Shown: positions 31,741-41,419, counted from the stretch's first letter. The stretch: 64,000 nt of DNA from Mangrovibacter plantisponsor (GCF_003182475.1 NZ_QGTS01000019.1:19079-83078), one strand, 5' to 3'. The notes: generated by a model not told the origin, from the sequence alone. Numbers and translations are program-made.

Positions 31741-31801
31741 AGTTGTTTTCTTACCGGCAAAGGCTAATTCTTACCTGGCATAGTGCATGTGAGTTCAGTT
31801 T

Positions 31802-31906
31802 ATGGAGATTATAGAAACAGTGTTGCCTGATAGTAAGATAGTGGTTGTACTAAAAAAGGTAGGTGAGGGAATTGAATTGCTGGTGTATGGCTGGCGTAAT
31901 GTATGA
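31802..31906 (+). CDS. Possible 34-residue ORF
   Basis: ATG 31802 to TGA 31906 encodes MEIIETVLPDSKIVVVLKKV followed by GEGIELLVYGWRNV. The composition is protein-like and amphipathic. It is followed at 31890-31925 by a 9-bp hairpin with a T-rich tail on the same strand. No clear ribosome site is seen and I know no homologue. It could be a real small gene, a remnant, or chance in an AT-rich gap. Confidence 0.3.
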   Translation: MEIIETVLPDSKIVVVLKKVGEGIELLVYGWRNV

Positions 31907-31931
31907 ATAAGAATACTACGCCAGCATTTTG
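31890..31931 (+). terminator. Terminator-like hairpin downstream of the 34-codon ORF
   Basis: GCTGGCGTA (31890-31898) pairs with TACGCCAGC (31917-31925) over an 18-nt loop and is followed by ATTTTGTTTT on the plus strand. The large loop makes it weak. Confidence 0.4.
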
Positions 31932-31942
31932 TTTTATAAGGA

Positions 31943-32830
31943 TTATCTGACTTTTCTCTGGGTATATAATGCATCCAGAACAAAGACAAACAGGGCTATC
32001 CAGATAAATCCGAAAGTAACCATTTTATCTTTCCCGGGCACTTCACCATAGAATGTTACGGCTAATAAAAACATGAGTGTTGGGCCAATATATTGAAAAA
32101 AGCCGAGGGTGGATAACCTCAGGCGGGTGGCCGCCCCGGTGAAGCATAATAACGGCACCGTGGTGACAATACCGGCAGCCATCAGCAATAAATTCAGTGA
32201 CCACGGGTTGTTAGCAAGATGGCTGGTGGGCGTATCTGTAATACCAAATAGCCAGATAGCGGCAACCGGCAACAGCCATAAGGTTTCTATCAGCATGCCA
32301 GTTTGGGCATCGACGGCAATTTTCTTACGCACCAGGCCATACAGCGCGAAACTGAACGCCAGCGCCAGGGCAATGACGGGCAACGACCCGAAAGTCCAAA
32401 GTTGAACCAGCACGCCACAGGCTGCCAGTAACACGGCCACCCACTGCATCAGGCGAAAACGCTCACCGAGAAAGATCATACCCAGCAGAATATTCACCAG
32501 CGGGTTAATAAAATAGCCCAGGCTGGCTTCCAGCATATGGTTATTATTGACCGCCCAAATAAATAGCAGCCAGTTACCACCAATTAATACGGCAGAAACG
32601 GCAAGCCCAAAAATCTTCCGCGGCGTGGCTATAATTTTTCGCACCTGACGCCACTGACGGCTCAGCGAAATCAACGCTACCATGAAGAAAAAAGACCAAA
32701 TGATACGGTGGGTCAGTATTTCATTGGCGGGGACAAACTGAATAAGTTTGAAATATGCGGGGGCGACCCCCCAAATAAAATAGGCGATCAGGGCGAGGAT
32801 AACCCCTAAGCGTACTTGCCTGCTGTCCAT
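31943..32830 (-). CDS. rarD: EamA-family transporter RarD
   Basis: RarD is an inner-membrane protein of the drug/metabolite transporter superfamily; the name comes from chloramphenicol sensitivity work and the substrate is unknown. The 295 residues (E. coli 296) have about ten membrane segments, with the conserved AYFIWGVAPAYFK start and LGFFQYIGPTLMFLLAV near the end. It lies 54 bp after yigI on the same strand. Confidence 0.94.
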   Translation of the reverse strand: MDSRQVRLGVILALIAYFIWGVAPAYFKLIQFVPANEILTHRIIWSFFFMVALISLSRQWRQVRKIIATPRKIFGLAVSAVLIGGNWLLFIWAVNNNHMLEASLGYFINPLVNILLGMIFLGERFRLMQWVAVLLAACGVLVQLWTFGSLPVIALALAFSFALYGLVRKKIAVDAQTGMLIETLWLLPVAAIWLFGITDTPTSHLANNPWSLNLLLMAAGIVTTVPLLCFTGAATRLRLSTLGFFQYIGPTLMFLLAVTFYGEVPGKDKMVTFGFIWIALFVFVLDALYTQRKVR

Positions 32831-32884
32831 GTTAATGTGTATATGCGTTGGAAAAGTGTACAGGCAGTTTATCAGAAAAAGCCG

Positions 32885-33355
32885 CTACCCGACCATGTAA
32901 GTCGCTGTTGCACTGGCAATATAGGTTTTTTGTTCGTTATGTAATTCAACCCGGGCGACCGCCACTTTGTTACCTGCACGCAGTAGTGAACTGCTGGCGG
33001 TAAAATGAGTGCCACGCCCCGGGCGCAGGTAGTCCACACGTAAATCTATGGTGCCCATTTTACCCAGACGCTGGCGTAACTCTTCCTCACTGATGGTGTC
33101 ATGCCGTGTGAGTGTACTGCCGACACAGACCAGACCGGCGGCCACGTCGAGCGCGGATGCAATCACGCCACCATGTAAAATATTTTGTGCCCAGTTCCCC
33201 ACCATCATAGCCTGGTGTTGAAAGCTAAGTTCAGCATAATCAGGTACGTACTTTACCAGCTCCAGCCCCAGAGCCCGGTTAAATGGCATGTGGTATACAA
33301 AAATATCACCCACCAACTTCAATGCTTCTTCAGCGGTAAGAATAACGCCAGACAT
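32885..33355 (-). CDS. yigI: Thioesterase-like protein YigI
   Basis: YigI is a hotdog-fold protein; in E. coli it has been assigned acyl-CoA thioesterase activity. The 156 residues (E. coli 155) include [14 protein letters not shown], the hotdog helix with the active-site aspartate, and [16 protein letters not shown] chose ATG 33355, with GTGAG about 8 bp upstream, giving [16 protein letters not shown] like E. coli. The GTG at 33367 is an alternative with no ribosome site. Confidence 0.92.
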   Translation of the reverse strand: MSGVILTAEEALKLVGDIFVYHMPFNRALGLELVKYVPDYAELSFQHQAMMVGNWAQNILHGGVIASALDVAAGLVCVGSTLTRHDTISEEELRQRLGKMGTIDLRVDYLRPGRGTHFTASSSLLRAGNKVAVARVELHNEQKTYIASATATYMVG

Positions 33356-33502
33356 AGAGATGCTCACTATTAGTTAACAAGATGTTTATTTTATGTATCG
33401 TTTATGTTTTAAACCAGTTTAAGAGCAGAAGAGTGCGTATCGGACAATGAAATATGTAGAATGGGTCACACCAATAATAATTGCTTCAGGAGAATGAGGC
33501 TG

Positions 33503-34372
33503 ATGCGCAAGAGTTTTACCGCTTTGATGATGATGTGTGTGCTCCCGGTCACGGCCTGGGCACAGGAAGCAACGGTGAAAGAGGTGCATGATGCACCCGC
33601 CGTTCGTGGCAGTATTATTGCTAATCTGTTACAGGAACATGATAACCCATTTACCCTGTACCCTTACGATACCAACTATGTGCTCTACACAGAAAGCAGC
33701 GATATTAATAAAGAAGCGATACAAAGCTACGACTGGGCCGACCATGCCCGCAAAGACGAAGTGAAATTTCAGTTGAGCCTGGCTTTCCCATTGTGGCGCG
33801 GAATCCTTGGTGATAACTCTGTGCTGGGTGCATCTTATACACAGAAATCCTGGTGGCAGCTTTCCAATCAGTCACAGTCTTCACCGTTCCGTGAAACTAA
33901 TTATGAACCGCAATTGTTCCTGGGTTTTGCCACAGACTATCAATTTGCTGGTTGGACATTGCGTGATGTCGAAATGGGTTTTAACCATGATTCTAATGGG
34001 CGCTCAGACCCTACGTCTCGCAGCTGGAACCGCGTTTATTCTCGCCTGATGGCGCAGAATGGTGACTGGATGGTTGAAGTGAAACCCTGGTATGTGGTGG
34101 GGAATCTTGATGATAACCCGGATATCGCCAAATATATGGGTTACTACCAGGCGCGTGTGGCATATAGCTGGGGCGATGCCGTCTTGAGCGTGAAAGGGCA
34201 ATATAACTGGAATACCGGTTATGGTGGCGCTGAATTCGGCGTGAGCTACCCAATTACCCGCCATGTCCGGGCTTATGCTCAGGTGTGGAGTGGTTACGGT
34301 GAATCCCTGATAGACTACAACTTCAACCAGACACGCGTTGGTTTGGGCGTTATGCTCAATGATCTGTTTTAA
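33503..34372 (+). CDS. pldA: Outer-membrane phospholipase A
   Basis: PldA (OMPLA) hydrolyses misplaced phospholipids in the outer leaflet as a calcium-dependent dimer. The 289 residues equal E. coli. A signal peptide ends at AWA-Q (20/21), and the beta-barrel contains the active-site H162, S164 and N176 in NHDSNGRSDPTSRSWNR (precursor numbering). It ends in F, as outer-membrane proteins do. ATG 33503 is chosen for the E. coli-like length and for an AGGAGA site; ATG 33494 is possible. Confidence 0.96.
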   Translation: MRKSFTALMMMCVLPVTAWAQEATVKEVHDAPAVRGSIIANLLQEHDNPFTLYPYDTNYVLYTESSDINKEAIQSYDWADHARKDEVKFQLSLAFPLWRGILGDNSVLGASYTQKSWWQLSNQSQSSPFRETNYEPQLFLGFATDYQFAGWTLRDVEMGFNHDSNGRSDPTSRSWNRVYSRLMAQNGDWMVEVKPWYVVGNLDDNPDIAKYMGYYQARVAYSWGDAVLSVKGQYNWNTGYGGAEFGVSYPITRHVRAYAQVWSGYGESLIDYNFNQTRVGLGVMLNDLF

Positions 34373-34391
34373 AGCATTGCAGTTTCTCACT

Positions 34392-34421
34392 CAGGCGCTG
34401 AAAATAGCGCCTGTTTTATTT
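34392..34421 (+). terminator. Terminator after pldA
   Basis: CAGGCGC/GCGCCTG (34392-34398 with 34407-34413) is followed by TTTTATTTT, just before recQ. Confidence 0.8.
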
Positions 34422-34433
34422 TAACCGGATGGA

Positions 34434-36269
34434 GTGAGTGTGGCGCAGGCGGAAATGATGAATCGGGAGTCACTGGCACAACAAGTGTTACAGGAGACCT
34501 TTGGCTACCAACAGTTTCGTCCGGGCCAGAAAACCATTATTGATACGGCACTCCAGGGCCGCGATTGTCTTGTGGTTATGCCGACCGGCGGCGGAAAATC
34601 CCTCTGTTACCAAATCCCTGCTCTGGTGCTTGGCGGGTTGACGCTGGTTGTTTCTCCGCTTATCTCTTTGATGAAAGATCAGGTGGATCAGCTGTGCGCC
34701 AACGGGGTTGCCGCCGCCTGCCTGAATTCCTCATTAAGCCGTGAAGACCAACAACAGGTTATCGATGGGTGCAGAAACGGGCAAATACGCCTGTTGTATA
34801 TCGCCCCAGAACGCCTGATGATGGATAACTTCCTCGACCAGCTGGCTCGCTGGAACCCAGTCATGCTGGCAGTTGATGAAGCCCACTGTATTTCCCAATG
34901 GGGGCACGATTTCCGCCCGGAATATGCAGCCCTTGGGCAACTGCGCCAGCGTCTTCCTGGTGTGCCATTTATGGCGTTGACGGCCACGGCAGACGACACC
35001 ACCCGGCTTGATATTGTGCGTTTATTGGGGCTTGATGACCCGCTCATCCAGGTAAGCAGTTTTGACCGCCCGAATATCCGCTACATGTTAATGGAGAAGT
35101 TCAAGCCTCTTGACCAGTTGCTGCGGTATGTCCAGGAACAACGGGGCAAGTCAGGCATTATTTACTGCAACAGCCGGGCAAAAGTGGAAGACACAGCAGC
35201 CCGCCTGCAAAGCCGGGGAATAAGCGCGCGTGCCTACCATGCCGGGCTGGAAAATAGTGTGCGTGCTGAGGTACAAGAGAAGTTCCAGCGCGATGATGTG
35301 CAAATCGTGGTGGCTACCGTGGCCTTCGGTATGGGGATTAATAAACCCAACGTGCGGTTTGTTGTCCATTTCGATATTCCGCGCAATATCGAGTCGTATT
35401 ACCAGGAAACCGGGCGTGCCGGGCGCGATGGGCTGCCTGCGGAAGCGATGCTGTTTTATGACCCGGCAGATATGGCCTGGCTGCGCCGTTGCCTGGATGA
35501 AAAACCAGCCGGGCAGTTGCAGGATATTGAACGCCATAAGCTGAACGCCATGGGAGCTTTTGCCGAGGCACAAACCTGCCGCCGCCTGGTACTGCTGAAC
35601 TATTTCGGTGAAGGCCGCCAGGAAGCATGTGGCAACTGCGACATTTGCCTGGATCCGCCACGCCGTTATGATGGCCTGGTAGATGCGCAAAAAGCGTTAT
35701 CCTGCATTTATCGTGTTAACCAGCGTTTTGGGATGGGTTACGTGGTAGAAGTATTGCGAGGCGCTAACAATCAACGTATTCGCGATATGCAGCACGATAA
35801 ACTGCCAGTGTATGGTATTGGGCGTGAACACAGCCACGAACATTGGGTCAGCATCATTCGCCAGCTCATCCATATGGGGTTTATCACCCAAAACATTGCC
35901 AACCATTCTGCTCTGCAGCTGACTGAAGCGGCCCGGCCAGTATTGCGAGGTGAGGTGCCATTAATGCTGGCGGTGCCTCGTATTACTGTGCTGAAACCGC
36001 GTGCTCACCAAAAAACCTTTGGCGGTAATTATGACCGCAAGTTGTTTGCCAAATTACGCAAGCTGCGTAAAGCCATTGCCGATGAAGAAAATATTCCACC
36101 GTATGTCGTCTTTAACGATGCAACGTTGATAGAAATGGCGGAACAGTTACCCGTTTCACCGGGGGAAATGCTGAGTGTGAATGGCGTGGGGATGCGTAAA
36201 CTGGAACGGTTTGGGCAACCTTTTATGACCCTGATTCGTGAACATCTGGACGAACGGGAAACCTGGTAG
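34434..36269 (+). CDS. recQ: ATP-dependent DNA helicase RecQ
   Basis: RecQ is a 3'-5' helicase of the RecF recombination pathway. The 611 residues (E. coli 609) contain Walker A MPTGGGKS, DEAH, the aromatic-rich loop CISQWGHDFRPEY, the zinc cysteines in CRRLVLLNYFGE...CGNCDIC, the winged-helix RQC domain and a C-terminal HRDC domain. Translation starts at GTG 34434 (protein MSVAQAEMMN), with GGATGGAG upstream. E. coli also uses GTG. Confidence 0.97.
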   Translation: MSVAQAEMMNRESLAQQVLQETFGYQQFRPGQKTIIDTALQGRDCLVVMPTGGGKSLCYQIPALVLGGLTLVVSPLISLMKDQVDQLCANGVAAACLNSSLSREDQQQVIDGCRNGQIRLLYIAPERLMMDNFLDQLARWNPVMLAVDEAHCISQWGHDFRPEYAALGQLRQRLPGVPFMALTATADDTTRLDIVRLLGLDDPLIQVSSFDRPNIRYMLMEKFKPLDQLLRYVQEQRGKSGIIYCNSRAKVEDTAARLQSRGISARAYHAGLENSVRAEVQEKFQRDDVQIVVATVAFGMGINKPNVRFVVHFDIPRNIESYYQETGRAGRDGLPAEAMLFYDPADMAWLRRCLDEKPAGQLQDIERHKLNAMGAFAEAQTCRRLVLLNYFGEGRQEACGNCDICLDPPRRYDGLVDAQKALSCIYRVNQRFGMGYVVEVLRGANNQRIRDMQHDKLPVYGIGREHSHEHWVSIIRQLIHMGFITQNIANHSALQLTEAARPVLRGEVPLMLAVPRITVLKPRAHQKTFGGNYDRKLFAKLRKLRKAIADEENIPPYVVFNDATLIEMAEQLPVSPGEMLSVNGVGMRKLERFGQPFMTLIREHLDERETW

Positions 36270-36330
36270 CGGGCAGCAGAGAAACGTGCCAGGATAATAC
36301 CTCCTGCGATTATTCTCCTGCGAGCAAGTT

Positions 36331-36951
36331 ATGTTAATGCTTTTTCTGACAGTGGCACTGGTGCATTTCTTAGCGCTGATAAGCCCTGGCCCGGATTTCT
36401 TTTTTGTATCTCAAACGGCTATCAGCCGCTCTCGCCGTGAAGCCATTATGGGCGTACTGGGTATTACCTGTGGCGTAATGGTCTGGTCCGGTGTTGCGCT
36501 GCTTGGCCTGCATCTTATTCTGGAAAAAATGGCCTGGTTGCACACCATTATTATGGTGGGTGGTGGTTTGTATTTATGCTGGATGGGTTTCCAGATGCTG
36601 CGGGGTGTATTTAAAAAACCAGTGGCGCATGAGCCAACACAGCAAGTTGAGCTGGCTCAGGCTGGTCGTAGCTTCCTGAAAGGGCTGCTAACCAACCTGG
36701 CTAACCCCAAAGCCATTATCTATTTCGGGAGTGTTTTCTCACTCTTCCTTGGTGACAGTGTTGGCGCACCAGAACGCGTTGGGTTGTTTTGCCTGATTGC
36801 GTTAGAAACCTTTGCCTGGTTTGCTGTGGTCGCCAGCCTGTTTGCGTTACCGAAAATGCGGCAAGGCTACCAGCGGCTGGCTAAATGGATTGACGGGATG
36901 GCAGGTGCCTTGTTTACCGGGTTCGGAATCCATCTGATTATTTCCCGCTAA
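36331..36951 (+). CDS. rhtC: Threonine exporter RhtC
   Basis: RhtC is a LysE-family amino acid exporter for L-threonine and related amino acids. The 206 residues match E. coli. The N-terminal segment contains SPGPDFFFVSQTAI, the LysE/RhtB signature, and about six membrane segments follow. It is convergent with rhtB, separated by 25 bp. Confidence 0.95.
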   Translation: MLMLFLTVALVHFLALISPGPDFFFVSQTAISRSRREAIMGVLGITCGVMVWSGVALLGLHLILEKMAWLHTIIMVGGGLYLCWMGFQMLRGVFKKPVAHEPTQQVELAQAGRSFLKGLLTNLANPKAIIYFGSVFSLFLGDSVGAPERVGLFCLIALETFAWFAVVASLFALPKMRQGYQRLAKWIDGMAGALFTGFGIHLIISR

Positions 36952-36976
36952 CCGGCACCCGCTGTGTAGCATGCAA

Positions 36977-37597
36977 TTATGCCTGGCGCGCACTGGCGAG
37001 CAGTGCGCCCACCAGCATAAAGAGTGAACCAAATACTCTGTTCAGCGCTTTCATCTGGCGTGGCCCTTTAATCCAGCCTGCAATACGTTGTGCCAGTGTG
37101 GCATAACCAATCATCACCACAATATCCACCGCGACGGTTGTTACACCCAACACCACATACTGCATGACCTGCGGTTGGTGCGGCACAATAAATTGTGGAA
37201 ACAGTGCGGCCAGGAAGACAATGCTTTTGGGGTTGGTCAGATTGACAAAGACCGCACGCTGGAACAATTTGCGCCGTGGTTGTTGTTGCGCCAGGGTTTT
37301 CAGATCAAGCGCACCTGCCGCCCGCCATTGCTGAATCCCCAACCACACCAGGTAAGCGGCACCAGCCCATTTGAGAATTTCGAACGCCAGTAGCGAGTGA
37401 GAGAACAACGTCCCTAAACCCACGCCGACCAGAACAATATGAATCGCCAGCCCGGTTTGCAGGCCCGCTATAGATGCTGCGGCACCACGGTAACCATGGC
37501 TCATGGCGGTACTCATGGTATTAATTGCGCCAGACCCTGGCGATAAACTTAAAATGATCGTTGTAATAAAATAGGTAAACCACCACTCGAGACTCAT
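36977..37597 (-). CDS. rhtB: Homoserine/homoserine lactone exporter RhtB
   Basis: RhtB is the LysE-family homoserine and homoserine lactone exporter. The 206-residue product carries [22 protein letters not shown] near the N-terminus and about six membrane segments. It is a paralogue of rhtC, from which it is separated by 25 bp in convergent orientation, and it is divergent from pldB. Confidence 0.95.
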   Translation of the reverse strand: MSLEWWFTYFITTIILSLSPGSGAINTMSTAMSHGYRGAAASIAGLQTGLAIHIVLVGVGLGTLFSHSLLAFEILKWAGAAYLVWLGIQQWRAAGALDLKTLAQQQPRRKLFQRAVFVNLTNPKSIVFLAALFPQFIVPHQPQVMQYVVLGVTTVAVDIVVMIGYATLAQRIAGWIKGPRQMKALNRVFGSLFMLVGALLASARQA

Positions 37598-37699
37598 CCT
37601 GGATTCCTGATCTGCACACTTTTATGTCACAATACGCCATTGTCTGGTGTTGCGCTATGGCTCACAAAAAAAGTGCTATTCCACTACTGAAAGGTGCTG

Positions 37700-38704
37700 A
37701 TGCTTGCTATGAAAAAGCACAAAAATGAGTGGACCGAAAGGGAAAAAGCTTTTGCTGCTTTTGCTGTGGGTCCGCTGAATGATTTCTGGCAACAGCGTGA
37801 AGAATGCGAGCTCGCAGGTGTTGGCGGCGTGCCCATTCGTTATGTTCGTTTCCGTAGCAAAAAACACCACCAGGTGGTGGTTATTTGCCCCGGGCGCATT
37901 GAAAGTTACGTGAAATACGCTGAAGTTGCCTGGGATCTGTTTCATTGCGGGTTTGACGTATTAATCATTGATCATCGCGGGCAGGGGCGATCCGGGCGGA
38001 TGCTGGACGATCCCCATCGTGGCCATGTGGTGAATTTCAGTGATTATGTCGATGATTTAACGTCATTCTGGCAGCAGGAAGTCGCTCCGGGTCCGTGGAA
38101 AAAACGTTTTGTTCTGGCGCACTCTATGGGAGGCGCGATAACGGCGCTGTTCTTAAGCCAAAACCCACAGGCCTGTGATGCCGCCGTGTTATGCGCCCCG
38201 ATGTTTGGCATTGTTATTCGCCTGCCAGACTGGATGGTGCGGCATATCCTTGACTGGGCAGAAGGCTACCCAAAAATCAGTGAAGGTTATGCAATGGGCA
38301 CCGGGCGCTGGCAACCGTTACCCTTTGTGATGAATACATTAACCCACAGTCCTGAACGTTACCGGCGTAATCTGCGTTTGTATGCGGATGATCCGCGGTT
38401 ACGTGTGGGTGGCCCAACTTACCATTGGGTTCGGGAAGGTATCCTTGCAGGTGAACAGGTTTTGGCAGAGGCCACTGCTATGACCACGCCGGTATTGCTC
38501 CTGCAGGCAGAACAGGATCGTGTCGTGGATAACCGGATGCACGATAAGTTCTGTGAAATTAGAGCCGCGGCGGGCCACCCATGTGAGGGGGGAAAACCTT
38601 ACGTCATAGAAGGTGCGTATCATGAGATCCTGTTTGAAAAGGACGATATGCGCGCTGCTGCATTGCATGCCATTGTGGACTTTTTTACACGGCATGCAGA
38701 CTAA
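37700..38704 (+). CDS. pldB: Lysophospholipase L2
   Basis: PldB is an alpha/beta hydrolase that hydrolyses 2-acyl lysophospholipids, including lysophosphatidylglycerol. The 334 residues (E. coli 340) show the nucleophile elbow LAHSMGGA, the strand LIIDHRGQGRSGR, the family segment GGPTYHWVRE and a C-terminal AYHEILFE histidine. I chose ATG 37700 with AAGG 5 bp upstream; GTG 37694 and ATG 37709 are alternatives. In relatives, the pldB 3' part carries the SgrS sRNA site that stabilises yigL mRNA; I cannot verify pairing here. Confidence 0.94.
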   Translation: MLAMKKHKNEWTEREKAFAAFAVGPLNDFWQQREECELAGVGGVPIRYVRFRSKKHHQVVVICPGRIESYVKYAEVAWDLFHCGFDVLIIDHRGQGRSGRMLDDPHRGHVVNFSDYVDDLTSFWQQEVAPGPWKKRFVLAHSMGGAITALFLSQNPQACDAAVLCAPMFGIVIRLPDWMVRHILDWAEGYPKISEGYAMGTGRWQPLPFVMNTLTHSPERYRRNLRLYADDPRLRVGGPTYHWVREGILAGEQVLAEATAMTTPVLLLQAEQDRVVDNRMHDKFCEIRAAAGHPCEGGKPYVIEGAYHEILFEKDDMRAAALHAIVDFFTRHAD

Positions 38705-38749
38705 AGGCACGAGGCCTTAACGTTATTTCCACCAGAGGTAGAATCGCCT

Positions 38750-39550
38750 ATGTACCATGTTGTCGCGTCGGATTTAGACGGCACACTGTTATCGCCTGAG
38801 CACAGGCTTACGCCATTTGCCAAAGAGACATTAAAGCTGCTGGTAAACCAGGATATTCATTTTATTTTCGCAACTGGTCGGCACCATATTGATGTCAGCC
38901 AGATTAGGGATAACCTGGGTATTCAGTCGTATATGATTACGTCCAATGGTGCCCGGGTGCACGATAACCAGGGTAACCTGGTGTTCTCTCATGACCTGGA
39001 CCGGGACATTGCTGGCGACTTGTACGGCATGGTTGTGGGCAACAAAGACATTACCACTAATGTGTATCGTGGTGATGAATGGTTTATCAGCCAACCACGG
39101 CCTGAAGATATGGTCTATTTCCGTGAGGCAGTATTTAACTACCAGGTGTTCCAGCCAGGTATGCTGGAAACCGATGGCGTCAGCAAAGTGTTCTTTACTT
39201 GTGACTCCCACGAGAAGCTGTTGCCACTGGAGCAGGCCATTAATGCCCGCTGGGGTGACCGGGTTAATGTCAGTTTCTCAACAGTAACATGCCTTGAAGT
39301 GATGGCAGGTGGTGTCTCAAAAGGCCATGCGCTGGAAGCGGTTGCGAAGGCGATGGGCTACCAGTTAAAAGACTGTATCGCGTTTGGCGATGGCATGAAT
39401 GACAAAGAGATGCTCTCTATGGCCGGGAAAGGCTGCATCATGGGAAATGCTCATCAGCGCCTGAAAGACTTGTTGCCCGAACTGGAAGTGATTGGAACCA
39501 ACGTAACTGATGCTGTACCGCATTATCTGCGGAAATTATTTCTCTCCTGA
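38750..39550 (+). CDS. yigL: HAD-family phosphosugar phosphatase YigL
   Basis: YigL is a Cof-type HAD phosphatase that, in E. coli and Salmonella, dephosphorylates sugar phosphates in glucose-phosphate stress and also pyridoxal phosphate. The 266 residues match E. coli. Motif I is SDLDGTLL (D8, D10), and the C-terminal motif is AFGDGMNDKEML. It follows pldB by 45 bp and is probably co-transcribed. Confidence 0.95.
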   Translation: MYHVVASDLDGTLLSPEHRLTPFAKETLKLLVNQDIHFIFATGRHHIDVSQIRDNLGIQSYMITSNGARVHDNQGNLVFSHDLDRDIAGDLYGMVVGNKDITTNVYRGDEWFISQPRPEDMVYFREAVFNYQVFQPGMLETDGVSKVFFTCDSHEKLLPLEQAINARWGDRVNVSFSTVTCLEVMAGGVSKGHALEAVAKAMGYQLKDCIAFGDGMNDKEMLSMAGKGCIMGNAHQRLKDLLPELEVIGTNVTDAVPHYLRKLFLS

Positions 39551-39566
39551 GAACGTCAGTTAACTA

Positions 39567-39593
39567 ACGAGTGGTTTTATTTTAACCACTCGT
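39567..39593 (+). repeat. Perfect hairpin in the yigL-bioT gap
   Basis: ACGAGTGGTT (39567-39576) pairs perfectly with AACCACTCGT (39584-39593) around a TTATTTT loop. There is no T-tail on either strand, so it is not a classical terminator. It may be an operator or an mRNA stabilising stem. Confidence 0.5.
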
Positions 39594-39651
39594 AAACTAA
39601 ATAGTTGGGCGCGCAGCTGCCTGTCTCGCTAAAATATTGGTTCGTTTCATT

Positions 39652-40566
39652 ATGAGCCAATATGCCGTGATCTTACTGATAATCACCACTATCTTGTGGG
39701 CTTTTTCCTTCAGCCTGATAGGCGAATACCTCGCCGGTCATGTTGACAGCTACTTTTCTGTTTTGATGCGTATTGGCCTGGCCGCACTGGTCTTTTTGCC
39801 TTTCCTGCGAACCTGCGGGCAAAAATGGCGCACGTTATTGTCCTATATGCTGGTTGGCGCCATGCAACTGGGCGTGATGTATCTGTTCAGCTTTCGGGCT
39901 TATCTCTACCTGACAGTGTCGGAATTTCTGCTATTTACTATCTTCACTCCACTGTATGTCACACTGATATACGATGTGCTGAGCCGCCGCCGGTTGCGCT
40001 GGGGGTATGCGCTTAGTGCTTTGCTGGCAGTGACCGGTGCCGCGATTATTCGTTACGACAAACTGAGTGATCACTTCTGGCTCGGCCTGTTACTGGTGCA
40101 ACTTGCCAATATCAGCTTTGCCATTGGCATGGTGGGCTACAAACGCCTGATGGAAGTGCACCCAATGCCGCAGCACAGTGCGATTTCCTGGTTTTATATG
40201 GGAGCACTGGTTGTGGCGGTTATTGCCTGGTTTACGTTGGGTAACCCAAATAAACTGCCAGAAACCTCGTTACAGTGGGGCATTCTGGTCTGGCTGGGAG
40301 TGGCTGCATCCGGGCTGGGGTATTTTATGTGGAACTATGGCGCGACACAGGTGGATGCCGGGACGCTTGGCATTATGAACAACGTCCATATCCCGGCCGG
40401 GCTGCTGGTAAACCTGGCTATCTGGCAGCAACAACCCCACTGGAGTAGTTTTCTTATTGGCGCAGCAGTGATTCTGGCTTCACTGTGGGTGCATCGGCGC
40501 TGGGTCGTTCCGCATTCTTCACAAACGGCAGGTGGTCGCAGGCGTGCTGGCGCGCCGAGCGAGTAA
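39652..40566 (+). CDS. bioT: Biotin transporter YigM (BioT), EamA family
   Basis: YigM was identified as the biotin uptake carrier of E. coli. The 304-residue product has about ten membrane segments in two EamA-type repeats, with [15 protein letters not shown] and the conserved [18 protein letters not shown] in the C-terminal half. I chose ATG 39652 ([21 protein letters not shown]), not the TTG at 39637. Its last 113 bp overlap the 3' end of convergent metR, so the C-terminal tail is encoded opposite metR codons. Confidence 0.93.
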   Translation: MSQYAVILLIITTILWAFSFSLIGEYLAGHVDSYFSVLMRIGLAALVFLPFLRTCGQKWRTLLSYMLVGAMQLGVMYLFSFRAYLYLTVSEFLLFTIFTPLYVTLIYDVLSRRRLRWGYALSALLAVTGAAIIRYDKLSDHFWLGLLLVQLANISFAIGMVGYKRLMEVHPMPQHSAISWFYMGALVVAVIAWFTLGNPNKLPETSLQWGILVWLGVAASGLGYFMWNYGATQVDAGTLGIMNNVHIPAGLLVNLAIWQQQPHWSSFLIGAAVILASLWVHRRWVVPHSSQTAGGRRRAGAPSE

Positions 40567-41407
40567 ACGCGTCAATAACTGGTTGGCGCTGCTCTCCGTC
40601 CCGCACGGCAGCGTACAACCGGCTCCATAAACCTTCACCTAATGTCCGGGTCACGACCAGCCCCTGTCGTTCAAAACTTTCCACTACCCAGTGCGGCAAG
40701 GCTGCAATTCCCATGCGGGCTGCCACCATTTGGATGAGCAGCAAAGTATTATCAACACTTTTTAACGATGGGCTGATACCTGCGGGCTGCAGAAAATGAC
40801 GCCAGACATCAAGGCGCTGGCGCTGTACCGGGTAAATTAACAGCGTTTCACGTGCCAGGTCTTCCGGGCTGATTCGGGCTTTTCCTGCCAGTGGGTGATC
40901 TGCAGCCAGAACCAGACGTACTTCGAAATCAAACATCGGCGAATAATGCAGACCGCTACGCGGCAGAATATCGGATGTCAGTACGATATCCAGCTCACTT
41001 TGTTGCAAGGCGGGTTGCGGGTCGAAAGTGACGCCGGATTTAAAATCCATCTCTACCTGTGGCCACAACTTGTGGAAATGTTCCAGAGCGGGGGTCAGCC
41101 ACTGGATGCAGCTATGGCATTCAATCGCAATGCGCAAAGTGCTTTGTTGTGGCTCATTGCAATCCTGCAGCGCCTGCTGAATTTGTGGCAACACCTGTGC
41201 GGCCAGTTGTAACAGGATTTCACCCTGGGGAGTGAAACGCAGAGGCTGGCTTTTACGGATAAACAGCCTGAACCCGAGCCGTTGCTCCAGATCGCTGAAC
41301 TGGTGAGAAAGGGCGGATTGCGTCTGGTGCAGGACGGCAGCGGCAGCGGCCAGTGACCCACTACTGCGGAGTGCCTGCAGGGTTCTCAGGTGTTTTATCT
41401 CGATCAT
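40454..41407 (-). CDS. metR: LysR-type methionine regulator MetR
   Basis: MetR activates metE and metH with homocysteine as co-inducer. The 317 residues match E. coli. A winged helix-turn-helix (residues about 1-60, [30 protein letters not shown] region) precedes the periplasmic-binding-like effector domain. It is divergent from metE; a perfect MetR box overlaps its own start codon, consistent with autorepression. Confidence 0.97.
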   Translation of the reverse strand: MIEIKHLRTLQALRSSGSLAAAAAVLHQTQSALSHQFSDLEQRLGFRLFIRKSQPLRFTPQGEILLQLAAQVLPQIQQALQDCNEPQQSTLRIAIECHSCIQWLTPALEHFHKLWPQVEMDFKSGVTFDPQPALQQSELDIVLTSDILPRSGLHYSPMFDFEVRLVLAADHPLAGKARISPEDLARETLLIYPVQRQRLDVWRHFLQPAGISPSLKSVDNTLLLIQMVAARMGIAALPHWVVESFERQGLVVTRTLGEGLWSRLYAAVRDGEQRQPVIDAFTRSARQHACDHLPFVKNAERPSADAPTVKPESLLRQ

Positions 41408-41419
41408 GAAAGTCCTTCA
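41407..41419 (+). promoter_or_regulatory. MetR box
   Basis: TGAAAGTCCTTCA is a perfect TGAA-N5-TTCA. Its first base is the first base of the metR ATG on the minus strand. It lies about 90 bp before the metE start. Confidence 0.75.

Noticed and set aside
31795..31989. 64-codon open frame on the minus strand
   Set aside because: It overlaps the 3' end of rarD in another frame, has no ribosome site and reads like chance sequence.
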